Source: Candidatus Zixiibacteriota bacterium (GTDB taxonomy: Bacteria; Zixibacteria; MSB-5A5; CAIYYT01). From it: a stretch of DNA of 52,181 nucleotides. The notes beneath the pieces were generated by a model. It saw only the letters and a list, made by a program, of their open reading frames with translations, was not told the origin of the DNA and searched no databases. A program made the position numbers and the translations under genes. This document shows, piece by piece, positions 42,821 to 50,938 of the stretch. The DNA is taken from the NCBI GenBank assembly GCA_020853795.1, contig JADYYF010000108.1:1-52181 (forward strand), in the 5' to 3' direction. Each line of letters begins with the position of its first letter. Within the stretch, counting starts at the first letter, position 1.

Positions 42821-45685
42821 TCAGCACCCGCACGGCGGCAACCCGCCACCAAAAATATACGTGATCAAATACACCGCGTCCGAAATACTGAGCGTACCAG
42901 TGCAGTCCGCATCGCCGGATGCCTGCGGCTCGGGCGCCGGCCCGCCGCCAAAGATATAGTTGATCAACATCACCGCATCTGAGATGTTCACCGCCTTCGA
43001 ACCGTCCGCATCACCGGCGACATAACCGCATCCTTCCAGCACGATCACCTTCGACTTGATCCCCGCAACGTTGATCATCACATCCGCCAGCGTCGTGTCG
43101 GGGTAATCCGGGTGGGTAACGGTCAGCGCATAGATTCCCGGCTCGATGTCGTTGATCTGAAAATTGCCCTGAGCATCCGTCGTGTCCGTAACCGGATGCT
43201 CGCTCAAAAAGACCTCCGCGCCCTCTACGGGAAGCGAATCGGAATTCACGACCGTCCCGGCAATCATGCCGTGGCTGTGCGCTTGATCAACGAATGTCAC
43301 GGTGCCCGCCGACCAGTCCAACGAAGTCGTCCCGCCATCTGTGATAGTGCACATGACGTAGAGCGGCTGATCCTCCGGCACGTAAGCCGAGTTGATGATG
43401 TAGAATCCCTGCGCTGCCGGCGTATTCAGCGAAGTCGGCAGGAGCGCCTGCTCGCCGTTGGCCGAGGGAATCGCATTGGTGTAAACCGTCACCCAGCATT
43501 CATCGCTCTCGGGATCGGCGAGACTCCAGGTCACCGTATACGTGTCCTGACCGTGAATCAGCGTGGTATCACCTGCACCCGGCTCCGTCACCGTGAGACT
43601 CGGCGCATTATTTGCAGGGGGATTGATCGTCAGGGTGTACAATGGATTCACCGCCCCCTGGTCGCCATAGACCCGCGCATAATACCAGCCCTCGGCGCGC
43701 CCGGCCAACGACACAAATTCCGAGTCAGAATTCGAGGTTGCGGCCGCCACCAATAGGTGATTGGCGCTGTAAATGCCGAGGTCAAGATCGCCAAGAGCAT
43801 TGTCGAAAGTAATCTTCACGAAGTCACCGGAAGCGCCGCTGTGGTTCATGTAGAAGCGGAAGTAATCGTCGTTGTTGTTGTCATGGATACTCAGGCCGCT
43901 GATGACCCGCTGGGGATTGCACGGACCGAGATTGGGGCTGTTGTTCGAACCGACCGGCCTCGCATCGACGCCTTCGAACGAGTTGTTCGGCTCATAGGCA
44001 TCCGCCACGCCGGAAGAACCATCGCCGATCGTGACCAGGATCCGCGTCGCGTTGTTGTTTTCGTTCTCTTCCAGAATCGTGTTGTCCGGATCAACTACCG
44101 ACTCGAGCCAGTAGACCCCATCCGGCACATCGGTCACGTCGATGTTTTGTCCCGGCAGATCCTTGCTGTAGATATCAACCCATCCGACCGATAGCCCCTG
44201 GATCGTCGACGAGCACGAGTGAAATTGGCCATCGGGATCGAAATTCGGCAGCGTGCTGTTGTAAACCGCCAGGTCGAGAATGCAGAAGCTCGTCTTCTCG
44301 CCGGCAGCGATGATCGGCCCCACGCCTAAGTCGGGGAGAAGTTCGCGAATGCGAAACTGGCTCCAATTCTCCACGTGAATGTGGTCGTGCCCGGGATGAA
44401 AGATGAACTTGCCTGCCGTCCGGTCAAAGAAACTTCCGTCGCTGCGATACACGCGTTGCCGTACATCCTGCGTGCCGTCGCCGTTGGCCGGCAATACGCC
44501 GTACAAGTACAATTTGCCCGGTCCCAGATTCGGCGTGGCATTGGAGAGCTTCAAATGCCGCCGCCCCGGCACCACCGTCGTTGACATTTCGTTGTCATAG
44601 AGATCGTTCTCGCGAATGATGATATCGGGCAGCAGCGTATCGACAACCGACGAGTCGTAGGGAACACCCTGGACATTTATTTCATAGGCGCCCGCTTCGG
44701 CATGGTAGCCGTCGACGACGATGTAATAGCGCCCCGGCGTCACCGCCGCTTGCGAGATCAGCGACTGGCCATTCGGACACGCCGGATTGTCGTCGTTGCA
44801 ATACCTCTGATTCAGCATTGAATCCAGAATGGCGATCTTCGAGTCATGATACTGCGCGCCGCAACTCGTCCAGACCGTCAGCAGCGTTGTCGTGTCCAAT
44901 TCGACGGTATACCAGTAATCCTGCGCCGTGTCCGGACCGCTGCTCTCGCACTGTATGATCACGTCATTGCAAGCGCCGCCAGTATTGCCCTGATCGATGA
45001 ACGGCAGGGAAGTGATCACCTCGGCGTTTGTCTGATTCGAGCCGTTACTGCACGGTGGCGGCAATGGATTCCAGTGCACGTTGAGTTGGTAAGGCCCGGA
45101 GGCGCCGCTGTACCCGTCAACGACGATGTAGTACGTTCCTGCCGCGAGTGCCTGCCCGCTGATGCGCGATTGATAGTTCGGATTGCCGCAAGCTGGATCA
45201 TCATCGTTGCACGCCACCAACGCCAGCTGGGCATTGAATATCCCTAACCGGGTATCGTAACTGGGGGGGCCGCTCGACGCGCACGTCGTCCATGCTTCGA
45301 TCACGAAGCTTTCACTCACCGTCAGCACGTACCACGCATCCGGCGCCGTATCGTTGCCACCATTGCAGGAGGGAATTGAAGCGTTATTGCCCTTGCCCAC
45401 TGTCGTGCCACTGTCTTGATAATCGCTGGTGTCGATCACCGTCGCATTCGCGGCGTTACTGCCGCCATCGCGCATCGAGTTTAGACCTGTCGCCGCAGTG
45501 CTTCGACTCGTCAAGTACTCCAGCTCTGCCGCATGCCACAGCGCACCGGGAACCGGCTCGCCCTGACTCTTCAAATGGTCGATTTCGAGTTGAACGCTGG
45601 AAGTAGGGATCTTGTCCGACGCGAGGGCCATCGATGTGAAGCCACAAAGCAGAAGTATGATCCACAGGAGTGTGAAAAAGCGCAT
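42821..45685 (-). CDS. Secreted lysyl-oxidase-like protein with pre-peptidase-type repeats and dockerin-like tail
   Basis: The product has 954 residues from the ATG at 45685 (TTGGGAGA before it); the TTG four codons earlier is rejected. After the signal peptide (1-22) come two pre-peptidase C-type beta domains (~75-205 and ~212-340, each with GTYYIVVDGY or GRYYIVVDGY). Residues ~350-555 match animal and bacterial lysyl oxidases: HPGHDHIHVENW aligns with the copper-binding HSCHQHYH motif (His433, 435, 437), KTSFC gives the cofactor lysine (Lys464), and QGLSVGWVDIY gives the cofactor tyrosine (Tyr506). Then follow a third pre-peptidase-like domain, an Ig-like stretch, a carboxypeptidase-regulatory domain and a dockerin-like tail with two ISDAV repeats. 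It probably oxidises primary amines outside the cell. Monocistronic. Confidence 0.93.
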   Translation of the reverse strand: MRFFTLLWIILLLCGFTSMALASDKIPTSSVQLEIDHLKSQGEPVPGALWHAAELEYLTSRSTAATGLNSMRDGGSNAANATVIDTSDYQDSGTTVGKGNNASIPSCNGGNDTAPDAWYVLTVSESFVIEAWTTCASSGPPSYDTRLGIFNAQLALVACNDDDPACGNPNYQSRISGQALAAGTYYIVVDGYSGASGPYQLNVHWNPLPPPCSNGSNQTNAEVITSLPFIDQGNTGGACNDVIIQCESSGPDTAQDYWYTVELDTTTLLTVWTSCGAQYHDSKIAILDSMLNQRYCNDDNPACPNGQSLISQAAVTPGRYYIVVDGYHAEAGAYEINVQGVPYDSSVVDTLLPDIIIRENDLYDNEMSTTVVPGRRHLKLSNATPNLGPGKLYLYGVLPANGDGTQDVRQRVYRSDGSFFDRTAGKFIFHPGHDHIHVENWSQFRIRELLPDLGVGPIIAAGEKTSFCILDLAVYNSTLPNFDPDGQFHSCSSTIQGLSVGWVDIYSKDLPGQNIDVTDVPDGVYWLESVVDPDNTILEENENNNATRILVTIGDGSSGVADAYEPNNSFEGVDARPVGSNNSPNLGPCNPQRVISGLSIHDNNNDDYFRFYMNHSGASGDFVKITFDNALGDLDLGIYSANHLLVAAATSNSDSEFVSLAGRAEGWYYARVYGDQGAVNPLYTLTINPPANNAPSLTVTEPGAGDTTLIHGQDTYTVTWSLADPESDECWVTVYTNAIPSANGEQALLPTSLNTPAAQGFYIINSAYVPEDQPLYVMCTITDGGTTSLDWSAGTVTFVDQAHSHGMIAGTVVNSDSLPVEGAEVFLSEHPVTDTTDAQGNFQINDIEPGIYALTVTHPDYPDTTLADVMINVAGIKSKVIVLEGCGYVAGDADGSKAVNISDAVMLINYIFGGGPAPEPQASGDADCTGTLSISDAVYLITYIFGGGLPPCGC

Positions 45686-45766
45686 GGATTCTCCCAAATA
45701 CCAGGGGCCTTAAGCGGAGGCACCGAAAACGTTAAATGCAACGCAACTAATCGTGTATATGAATGT

Positions 45767-45795
45767 AAGATAAGAACTTCGACCATAGTAGTCAA
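45767..45795 (-). promoter_or_regulatory. Sigma-70 promoter for the lysyl-oxidase-like gene
   Basis: Read on the minus strand: TTGACT (45795-45790), a 17-base spacer and TATCTT (45772-45767). The predicted start near 45760 gives a ~75-base leader before the ATG at 45685. Confidence 0.7.
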
Positions 45796-45871
45796 TGATT
45801 ATTGCGCGCTGTGTGCCTGGAGGCATAAGCACGCCGCGTGCAGAAAATGTGCATAAATTCTCAAGTTTTAA

Positions 45872-45900
45872 TTGACATAATTGAACGTGATTACTATCTG
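45872..45900 (+). promoter_or_regulatory. Sigma-70 promoter reading into the long leader of the PorV-like gene
   Basis: TTGACA (perfect, 45872-45877), a 17-base spacer and TATCTG (45895-45900). It points right with a start near 45907, 424 bases upstream of the next convincing start codon (46331). It is divergent from the promoter at 45767-45795. Confidence 0.6.
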
Positions 45901-46330
45901 TTGTGGCATTGCTGGCCAAGAACAGCAATATATTGAGAAGCAGTTTTGGCGATCTTCAGGGATTGAAGTTCTCTGGAACAGTGCCGACATTAGTGACAGC
46001 AGTTCATTCTCTGAACAGATCGAATCAGGTCCGTGGCGGAGAATGAGTTTCACTCGAAAAGCACGTTTTCTCGCCCCGAGCTGTTGAGTTGATTGGCAGT
46101 TGCGGGACCATTACTTCGCCCGTAAGAGGCATTTGTCACCGGCGGCGCATGGATGAAACGTTTTTGGGCGCGCTCCGGAATACGTTGTGTGGGAAAAACT
46201 TAAGAATGGTCCGTATCGGATTCGAACCTGTAAGTGTATCTATCTTGCCGTTGCGTCGCTTCTCCGGCACATCCGTTGCCCTCTCCCGAGTGGGTTTTTG
46301 GATTAACAACGCGATGACGGGAGAAGCACG

Positions 46331-47245
46331 ATGAACTCGCGGTCTTTGCTTCAGCATCTGATAATCACCATGCTTGCCATATTCCTTGCCGGCGAAGCTG
46401 CCTGGGCCGGCTCCGGCACCCATGCTGCCGATTTCTTAAACATCCCGGCGGATTCCCGTGGCGCGGCGCTGGGGAATTCCTGCGTTTCCAGCTCCGCTGG
46501 CGCTGGAGCGCTCTTTTACAACCCGGCTGCGCTTGCCGCCGACGGCTTTGGCGAAATGTCCTTCTCCCATGCCGAGTTGATGCAGGATCTTCGTCTGGAT
46601 AACATCAGCCTGGCGCTCCCCCTCAAGAACGGCGGCCTCGGCATCGGCATAACCTATCTCGGTTACGGTGATATCCAGGGCTACGATGTCGCCGGTGTCG
46701 CCACCGGTGACTTGTCCGCGTATTCAATGCAGGTCAGCATCGGATACTCCCAGCGTCTTGGCGAAGCCTTGTCGGCGGGTATTGCCGTGAAACCAGTAAT
46801 CGAAAAGCTTGCCGACTACAACGCCAATACCGTAACGTTCGACGCCGGCTTGCTCGCGCAGTTTGGCCGCTTCTCGGTCGGCGCCCAATACGCCAACATC
46901 GGCGGATCGCTCAAGTATCTCGACGAGAGCATCAGCCTCCCGGCCACGATCCGCCTCGGCGCGTCCTTCCGCACCATTGGCTTCTCTACCTTCTCGATGG
47001 CCGCAGCCAAGACCGAAGGGGAATCAACCGTCCTCGGCGCTGGACTGGAATACCAGTACAGCCATATGCTGGCGCTCCGTGCCGGCTACAACGGCGCTCT
47101 CGAATCCAGCGACAACACTGCCGACGGCCTGTCGCTTGGCGCTGGTCTACATCTCGGTCAGATGGGCTTCGACTACTCCTATCGTCCGACCGCCTCGCAG
47201 GAAGGCGTGCATCAGATCACTGCCTCGCTTCGATTCGGCCGTTAG
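46331..47245 (+). CDS. PorV/PorQ-family outer-membrane protein
   Basis: The 304-residue product has Shine-Dalgarno GGGAG. A signal peptide (1-~26, ending AAWA) is followed by the family signature AADFLNIPADSRGAALGNSCV, then GALFYNPAALA, and short amphipathic strands through to the aromatic/basic C-terminus (ITASLRFGR). PorV-type barrels serve as shuttles in type IX secretion in Bacteroidetes; other members (UPF0164) have unknown roles. The FlgD-Ig tail at the left edge of the window is the kind of cargo domain such systems handle, but no T9SS motor gene is seen here. It may be preceded by a ~420-base leader. Confidence 0.88.
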   Translation: MNSRSLLQHLIITMLAIFLAGEAAWAGSGTHAADFLNIPADSRGAALGNSCVSSSAGAGALFYNPAALAADGFGEMSFSHAELMQDLRLDNISLALPLKNGGLGIGITYLGYGDIQGYDVAGVATGDLSAYSMQVSIGYSQRLGEALSAGIAVKPVIEKLADYNANTVTFDAGLLAQFGRFSVGAQYANIGGSLKYLDESISLPATIRLGASFRTIGFSTFSMAAAKTEGESTVLGAGLEYQYSHMLALRAGYNGALESSDNTADGLSLGAGLHLGQMGFDYSYRPTASQEGVHQITASLRFGR

Positions 47246-47482
47246 TTTCAGCCATCACATCAATTCGCACCGTTGATTTCAAAGCGGAAAAGCCCCGTGA
47301 ATCGCCCTTGAAATCCCCAAAACGTCATCTCCTGACTGTGCAACTCTCTGCAGCAAATGTGCTATCTCATAATGCCAGATCAGGTTATGTTAGTGAATGA
47401 TTAAACAGCATAACAATTGCGGATTTTATGTGATAGTTAATCAATTCCCCATAACTCCTAATTGAACAAAGAGATATAGCTA

Positions 47483-47529
47483 TTGACGATAGACCTATCG
47501 TCGATATCCTCATCCGTAAAGTTTATAAT
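47483..47529 (+). promoter_or_regulatory. Promoter region of the sugar transferase gene
   Basis: There are two alternatives: TTGACG (47483-47488) with TATCCT (47505-47510) at 16-base spacing, or TCGATA (47501-47506) with a perfect TATAAT (47524-47529) at 17-base spacing. Either gives a 75-95-base leader before ATG 47609 (Shine-Dalgarno AAGGAG). The palindrome at 47485-47502 covers the first and overlaps the -35 of the second. Confidence 0.55.
47485..47502. promoter_or_regulatory. Palindromic operator-like site
   Basis: GACGATAGACCTATCGTC is a perfect 8-bp inverted repeat with a 2-base spacer. It is symmetric in the way of a dimeric repressor site and overlaps both candidate promoters of the sugar transferase gene. 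The cognate regulator is not identifiable in this window. Confidence 0.55.
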
Positions 47530-47608
47530 CTGTTGTTGGCAAAGGAATTGCTCTAATCAGGGGGAACTCTACTGTTACTGGCCAAGAGTAACCAAGGAGA
47601 ATTGATAG

Positions 47609-48532
47609 ATGCAGTACATGAAGGACAGAAACGAGGCTGAGAAGTACTATAAAGCCACTTCGGCAGCCAGCTACCATTCGGAAGCTGTCATCGACGACCG
47701 GTTTGGCTGGTCGACGATTTCCGGCCTTCGCGAAGCGTGGAATTCTGTCGTGCGTTCGTCTCGCATCTTCATCGGGGAGCACGTCCTGTCCAACGCTTTC
47801 GTGTTGGCGTTTTTGGCCTCGGCCGGCGCCAATTCACACGCCGCAAGTTCAGGATCGTCCAGGGTTATCAATCGACTTCAGTTTGCCTTTAACTGGACGA
47901 TTGCGTTAGTCGGCCTGATGTGCCTGCTGCCGCTGTTTGCCGTCATCGCGCTGGCGATCAAGTTGGATTCGCCCGGCCCGGTGTTCTACAAGCAGGAACG
48001 CGTCGGCCTCAACCGCCGCCGCCGCGATCGTCGTCAGCGTCCCGATGAAGTTCTGCTGTGCCACCGCCGCGAAGACCGCCGCCAGAAGAATTTGTTCGGG
48101 AAGCCGTTCCGCGTTTACAAGTTTCGCTCGATGTATATCGACGCCGAGAAGCGTTGCGGTCCGATCTGGGCGACCAAGAACGACCCGCGCATCACGCGCC
48201 TCGGCCGCATCCTGCGCAAGACCCGGCTTGACGAATTCCCGCAGTTGATCAATGTCCTCCGCGGCGAGATGTCAATCGTTGGTCCACGCCCGGAACGGCC
48301 TTTCTTTATCGAGCAACTCAAGGATGAGGTCCCGAACTATACCAAGCGTCTGGCCGTGCTGCCCGGCATCACCGGCCTGGCTCAAGTGGAGGGCGGCTAC
48401 GATCAGTCGCTCGACGACGTCAAGAAGAAAGTCAATCGCGACCTCGAGTACATCCATAAGTGCAGCATTCGCCAGGACGTGCTGATCATGTTCCGCACCG
48501 TCGGCGTCATGCTCGGCATGCGCGGGATGTAA
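47609..48532 (+). CDS. Polyprenyl-phosphate sugar phosphotransferase with Arg-rich insert
   Basis: The 307-residue product has a bacterial sugar transferase (monotopic phosphoglycosyl transferase) core: membrane entry helix [40 protein letters not shown], then [40 protein letters not shown] and [20 protein letters not shown]. It transfers a sugar-1-phosphate to undecaprenyl phosphate to start a capsule, EPS or O-antigen unit. Two oddities: an ~85-residue N-terminal extension without the usual CoA-binding or four-helix domain, and a ~30-residue insert (about 134-163) containing [10 protein letters not shown] and HRREDRRQK where the family usually runs straight into GKPF. No other polysaccharide gene is adjacent. 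Confidence 0.95.
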   Translation: MQYMKDRNEAEKYYKATSAASYHSEAVIDDRFGWSTISGLREAWNSVVRSSRIFIGEHVLSNAFVLAFLASAGANSHAASSGSSRVINRLQFAFNWTIALVGLMCLLPLFAVIALAIKLDSPGPVFYKQERVGLNRRRRDRRQRPDEVLLCHRREDRRQKNLFGKPFRVYKFRSMYIDAEKRCGPIWATKNDPRITRLGRILRKTRLDEFPQLINVLRGEMSIVGPRPERPFFIEQLKDEVPNYTKRLAVLPGITGLAQVEGGYDQSLDDVKKKVNRDLEYIHKCSIRQDVLIMFRTVGVMLGMRGM

Positions 48533-48562
48533 TCTCTTTCCATTGCAGTCGTATTCAAAATC

Positions 48563-48603
48563 GCTCCGCAGGGTTTTTGGTCAAAAAACCTTGCGGAGCT
48601 TTT
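48563..48603 (+). terminator. Terminator after the sugar transferase gene
   Basis: A 16-bp stem (48563-48578 with 48584-48599, one G-T wobble) with loop GGTCA is followed by TTTTAAA. Its distal arm overlaps the -35 region of the next promoter. Confidence 0.9.
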
Positions 48604-48618
48604 AAAGTCTTCTATATT
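48591..48618 (+). promoter_or_regulatory. Promoter giving an apparently leaderless PEGA-gene mRNA
   Basis: TATATT (48613-48618) lies 8 bases before ATG 48627; a weak -35 TTGCGG (48591-48596) lies 16 bases upstream, inside the terminator stem. Transcription would begin about two bases before the start codon, and no Shine-Dalgarno is present. Confidence 0.45.
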
Positions 48619-48626
48619 CTGCCGAT

Positions 48627-49370
48627 ATGAAAACAGTGAAACTAATTATCGGAAAATGGGTTGCGATCTCCTTCGGCGTTTGGCTCGGATGCTGTGCGCC
48701 GCTGTTGGCGCAATCCGCAGGACCCACGATCAATGTGACTTCCGAGCCCTCCGGCGTCACCGTGATTCTCACCGGCGACCTCACCGTGGCCGGCGTCACG
48801 CCGACTTCGTTCTCGCAGCGCCTCGCCGGCCTCTACAAGATCACCGCCTTTCGCGACGGCTACGAGACGCATAATTCCAGTATCGTGTTCTCGGGCCGTG
48901 ATGCCACTTCGATCAATATTCAGTTGCGCCCGAAGACGCGCGTGCGCGCCGGCGTGCGCTCACTGATCATCCCAGGCTGGGGCCAGCGCTATTACGGCGC
49001 CAAGACCAAGGGCGCGCTGATGACGGCCGGAGCCCTCGTCGGCGGCCTGACCGTCGGCATCCTGCATCTGAAATTCGACAGCGAACGCGACGAGTACTTC
49101 GACTTTCTCAACCAGTTTAACTCCAAACGCACGGTGGCCGAACGCGAGGCCATGCTGCCCCAGTTATATCAAGAGCAGAAAGAAGCTTACGACGCCGAAC
49201 AAGCGCGCAATCTCGGCGGCGCCATCCTGGCCGGATTCTGGATCTACAATTTCCTCGACGCCGTGCTGTTCTTCCCCGACTATGGAATCCAGGTGTCCGG
49301 CGCTAATCTCAGCCTGGCGCCGAAGTACGACGGCGAAATGGTGCTGCTAACAGGGAAGGTCACATTCTGA
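48627..49370 (+). CDS. PEGA-domain envelope protein with DUF5683-like membrane segment
   Basis: The 247-residue product has a signal peptide (1-~29, ending LLAQ). A PEGA domain (~33-107) reads INVTSEPSGVTVILTGDLTVAGVTP ... ITAFRDGYETH ... INIQLRPKT. Then comes SLIIPGWGQRYYGAKTKG followed by hydrophobic segments (~128-146 and ~203-220), the pattern of DUF5683-type proteins of FCB bacteria. It probably sits in the envelope, binding peptidoglycan or glycan through PEGA. The TGA overlaps the next ATG (TGATG). No ribosome site is seen; it may be leaderless. Confidence 0.85.
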   Translation: MKTVKLIIGKWVAISFGVWLGCCAPLLAQSAGPTINVTSEPSGVTVILTGDLTVAGVTPTSFSQRLAGLYKITAFRDGYETHNSSIVFSGRDATSINIQLRPKTRVRAGVRSLIIPGWGQRYYGAKTKGALMTAGALVGGLTVGILHLKFDSERDEYFDFLNQFNSKRTVAEREAMLPQLYQEQKEAYDAEQARNLGGAILAGFWIYNFLDAVLFFPDYGIQVSGANLSLAPKYDGEMVLLTGKVTF

Positions 49371-50932
49371 TGAATCGGATTTCATTGCCTACTATCGGCG
49401 GGGCGCTGGTGCTGCTGGTCGGACTGCTCCTGCTCACCGGCTGCTCCGAAGAAATCGCCAAACCGGTACAGACCGATACGATTGCCGGCGCGCCGGAAAT
49501 TCCACGCAACCTGCAAACCGCCGTCGGCGACGCCCAGGTGATTCTCACCTGGACCGTCAATGATCCGGCTAAAATCGCCCGTTATCTGATCTATCGCGGC
49601 GACACGGCAAGCCTGACACCGCAGATCATCGATTCAACAACGCAGCGCACATACACCGACAACGGCCTCCGCAATGGCGCGCGCTACATCTACGTGATAT
49701 CCGCCGTCAATTCCAGCGGCTTGGAAAGCCGGCCCTCCGCGCCGGTGACGGCAACACCCAACCTCTTTGGCGTCACCGTCAATAACGGCGATCGGTTCAC
49801 TAATAACGCAACCGTCGTCGTCTCGTTCGCCGCACCGATCTCGACCAAACTGGTGATGATCGGCAACGACCAGCAGTTTACCGGCTCCCAATGGACGAAT
49901 TTCACCGCGACCCGGCAATGGCAACTCCCCAGCGGCGACGGGCTCAAAACCGTCTACGCGCGTTTCCTGGACGCGGAAAATAACGAAGTCCTCGGTGTTG
50001 TCAGCGATGACATCACCCTCGACACCCGCGCCTTCATCTCGGCCGTGACGGAAAATTCCGGCGGGGCAGTGCTGACCTCCGGCGACGAGGTCGTTCTCAC
50101 CCTCGATGCCGGCGAAACCGATGGAACCGCAACCGTAGCCATCCAGAACGTCGCGACGGTCGAGCTGTTCGACCTCAATCCGGAATCCGGCGATGCCGCA
50201 GCCGACGGCGTCTACCACGCCGTGTTCGTCGTGCCGGCCGGGGTCGATGTCATCGACGCCACCGTCACCGGCGAGTTTACCGATGCGGCCGGCAATGCCG
50301 CGGCTGCGCGAGGGGCGACCACCCTGATCACGATCGCCAACCCGCCGGCGGCCGCCATCCTGAGCGCCGCCGCCGCTTCGGAAGAAGAAATCGAATTGAC
50401 CTGGACCCGCTCTAGCGCGAGCGATTTTCAGAATTATCAACTCTACCGCTCGGAAACCAGCACGGTTGACCGCAACTCAAAACTGATCCGCACCGAGACC
50501 AACGTTGCGACAACCAGCTTCCGCGACAGTAACCTGGAACCGGGCAAAGCGTATCACTATACGATCTACACGTCAGACCGCTCCGGGCTGAGCACAAAGG
50601 GAAACAATGTCACCGCGACCACCGTCGCCAACGAGAATCCCGACGGCGTTACGCTGTTCAAGTCTGACGAGGATACCACCAGCATCGCGCTCGGCTGGAC
50701 GCCGAACGTCGATGAGGACTTCGCCTCGTACCGGATATACCGCTCGGTGAATTCGCCGGTCTCGACGACCAGCGCCGCCAATCTCGTCGGGGTTGTGACC
50801 AATGCCGCCGTCCTGGCCTTTACCGACACGAACATCAGCGCCGGCGAGCAATTCTATTATGCCGTGGTGGTCTATGACAAGTACGGAGCGCGTTCAGTAA
50901 CATCTAATGAGGTGCGGGGTCCGAATCCGTAG
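49370..50932 (+). CDS. Fibronectin type III repeat lipoprotein
   Basis: The 520-residue product has lipoprotein signal MNRISLPTIGGALVLLVGLLLLTGC, giving Cys25. At least three FN3 domains: ~42-125 (PRNLQTAVGDAQVILTWTVND, IARYLIYRGD), ~330-415 (EEEIELTWTRS, FQNYQLYRSE) and ~425-518 (SIALGWTPNVDEDFASYRIYRS). Between the first and second lies a ~190-residue Ig-like region (VTVNNGDRFTNNATVVVSF ... VTGEFTDAAGNAAA). It is a surface or periplasmic binding/scaffold lipoprotein of unknown ligand. It is translationally coupled to the upstream PEGA gene, and the downstream membrane-protein gene starts 6 bases later. Confidence 0.9.
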   Translation: MNRISLPTIGGALVLLVGLLLLTGCSEEIAKPVQTDTIAGAPEIPRNLQTAVGDAQVILTWTVNDPAKIARYLIYRGDTASLTPQIIDSTTQRTYTDNGLRNGARYIYVISAVNSSGLESRPSAPVTATPNLFGVTVNNGDRFTNNATVVVSFAAPISTKLVMIGNDQQFTGSQWTNFTATRQWQLPSGDGLKTVYARFLDAENNEVLGVVSDDITLDTRAFISAVTENSGGAVLTSGDEVVLTLDAGETDGTATVAIQNVATVELFDLNPESGDAAADGVYHAVFVVPAGVDVIDATVTGEFTDAAGNAAAARGATTLITIANPPAAAILSAAAASEEEIELTWTRSSASDFQNYQLYRSETSTVDRNSKLIRTETNVATTSFRDSNLEPGKAYHYTIYTSDRSGLSTKGNNVTATTVANENPDGVTLFKSDEDTTSIALGWTPNVDEDFASYRIYRSVNSPVSTTSAANLVGVVTNAAVLAFTDTNISAGEQFYYAVVVYDKYGARSVTSNEVRGPNP

Positions 50933-50938
50933 GCTGTT

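Larger units (their letters stand above)
45686..46330. other. 645-base region without a convincing gene
   Basis: The region holds two divergent promoters (45767-45795 minus, 45872-45900 plus) and then about 420 bases with no supportable coding region. The only frames are short, start at TTG codons, lack ribosome sites and do not resemble proteins. On the minus strand, 46218-46228 reads GGTTCGAATCC, like a tRNA T arm, but the flanks do not fold into a cloverleaf. The right end carries the ribosome site GACGGGAG of the PorV-like gene. If the plus promoter is used, most of this is an unusually long leader or an unrecognised RNA. Confidence 0.6.
47246..47608. other. 363-base AT-rich regulatory region before the sugar transferase
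   Basis: The base composition drops clearly in GC compared with the neighbours. It contains an 8-bp inverted repeat, GATTTCAA (47275-47282) and TTGAAATC (47308-47315), that could be a weak structure after the PorV-like gene; a perfect palindromic operator at 47485-47502; and two overlapping candidate promoters (47483-47510 and 47501-47529). No credible reading frame is present. Confidence 0.65.

Noticed and set aside
45881-46087. 68-residue plus-strand frame after the divergent promoters
   Set aside because: TTG start inside the promoter itself, no ribosome site, no similarity that I recognise.
46218-46290. Possible minus-strand tRNA gene or c-di-GMP (GEMM) riboswitch
   Set aside because: The T arm has only two clean stem pairs and no acceptor match. 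The GGGCAA and GACGCAA pieces recall GEMM, but the tetraloop-receptor and closing helices are missing, and it would not lead into a nearby gene.
46089-46334. 81-residue plus-strand frame before the PorV-like gene
   Set aside because: Non-ATG start, no ribosome site, Arg/Ser-rich composition; it contains GFEP, the usual translation of an antisense T-arm-like sequence.
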